From assembly GCF_041146395.1 (NCBI RefSeq), contig NC_091012.1, positions 15,490,193 through 15,554,192 on the forward strand: 64,000 bases of DNA, in the 5' to 3' direction. The notes beneath the pieces were generated by a model, which made no database searches, was not told where the DNA came from, and was given only the letters and a program-made list of their open reading frames with translations. The translations under genes and the position numbers were made by a program. Of the stretch, positions 63,300 through 64,000 are shown in pieces. The first letter of the stretch is position 1. Each line of letters opens with the position of its first letter. This stretch comes from Eulemur rufifrons. Taxonomy: Eukaryota; Chordata; Mammalia; Primates; Lemuridae.

Positions 63300-64000
63300 T
63301 GCCAATAGGATGGACAAGAATATCTTTCTTTTATTTTTTCTTTCAAAATTAAAGAAATTAAAATTCTTTTAAAATGAGCGAGGCTGAGCATCTTTTCATG
63401 TGTTTATTTGCTTCTGTATTTCTTTTCTTGTGACTTCCTTATTCATATTTATAGCCTATTTTTGATCCGGTTTTTTGGGCTGTCCTAGAAACTCTCTGTT
63501 AACAAAATTAGCCCCATCAAATTGTTATGAATATTTTCCCATTTGTCTTTTGCTACACATACATTTTTAATTTTATTCAGATACTTTATCGTTTTTCTTC
63601 TCTATGGTTTCTGAGCCCAGAAATATTTTCAGCACTCTCAGAAAATAAAAATATCCACCAGTGTGTTTTTCTAGCAGTTTTAGTGTTTCATTTTTCTATG
63701 TTTACTCTTTGATCCACCTGGGATTTATTTTGATGTAAAGAACGATGTAGGGATGCACCTTTGTGTGTGTGAACATGTGTGTGTGTTCAAAATGGAGAGC
63801 CAGTTGTCCAAAATGCCATTTATTGAATGTTCCCTTTATCATTTACTAAATTTCTCCTTTATTATGTACTAAATTTCCATATGGATTTAAAAAATCTATA
63901 TCTGGACTCTTAATCCCATTTTATTGATCAGGCTTCCTATTTCTTCTTCAACACCAAGCTGTTTTCATTATCATATTTAGTTATTATTTGATTCATATTT
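63300..64000 (-). mobile_element. L1 3' region running off the window
   Basis: Reversed L1 wording: GGCTGAGCATCTTTTCATGT, TTGATCCACCTGGGATTTAT, ATGCCATTTATTGAATG. It continues past the right edge. Confidence 0.8.

Overview
This window is nuclear DNA from a mammal, most likely a strepsirrhine primate (lemur group). The evidence is several Alu elements of the lemur type: dimeric, with a long inter-arm linker and the variant wording seen in lemurs. There are also L1 tails with strepsirrhine-like 3' ends and older MaLR, MLT1, L2, MIR and DNA-transposon fossils. There is no operon-like gene packing, and interspersed repeats occupy much of the sequence. CTAG/LAGE3-family sequence and an exon of the creatine transporter SLC6A8 both point to a region homologous to human Xq28. 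That placement is an inference.

The main content is a small family of CTAG/LAGE3-like genes (Pcc1-domain proteins; LAGE3 is a subunit of the KEOPS tRNA-modification complex and CTAG1/2 are cancer-testis antigens). These genes are split into short exons, so no single reading frame shows them. Copy C (4711-5296, +) has a lost start codon, an exon of the wrong phase and no recognisable third exon. Copy A (24933-26026, -) is a complete three-exon gene with consistent splice phases, encoding about 155 residues. Copy B (44983-46042, -) is closer to CTAG/NY-ESO-1, but its exon 2 acceptor and its reading frame are broken. The copies sit in old segmental duplications. Block B (about 40.8-46.2 kb) is a direct repeat of block A (about 22.0-26.3 kb). 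Block C (about 1.2-6.4 kb) is an inverted repeat of about 24.1-28.2 kb. All three copies keep a GGCGGGAACC element in a CpG-rich promoter region.

Layout: 0-1 kb, a MaLR LTR; 1.2-6.4 kb, inverted block C; 6.7-19.4 kb, repeats (MLT1, two hAT-like elements, a Tigger-like element, L1 pieces and a 3'-transduction-like L1 insertion with perfect target-site duplications); 19.4-22 kb, GC-rich sequence without a recognised gene; 22-28.2 kb, block A; 28.2-38.5 kb, L1, Alu and MaLR sequence; 38.5-40.8 kb, possible ERV debris; 40.8-46.2 kb, block B with a solo LTR inserted after duplication; 46.2-47.1 kb, a CpG island followed by one well-preserved SLC6A8 exon without its neighbours; 47-52.9 kb, mostly unannotated; 52954-53904 (-), an intact olfactory receptor gene with two altered hallmark residues; 54-64 kb, Alu, MLT1, a probable ERV LTR, L1 and simple repeats.

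The likely protein-coding loci are therefore two: the LAGE3/CTAG-like gene (copy A) and the olfactory receptor. No tRNA, rRNA, CRISPR or prokaryotic feature was seen. Repeat family names come from recognition by eye, so boundaries are approximate unless target-site duplications are given.
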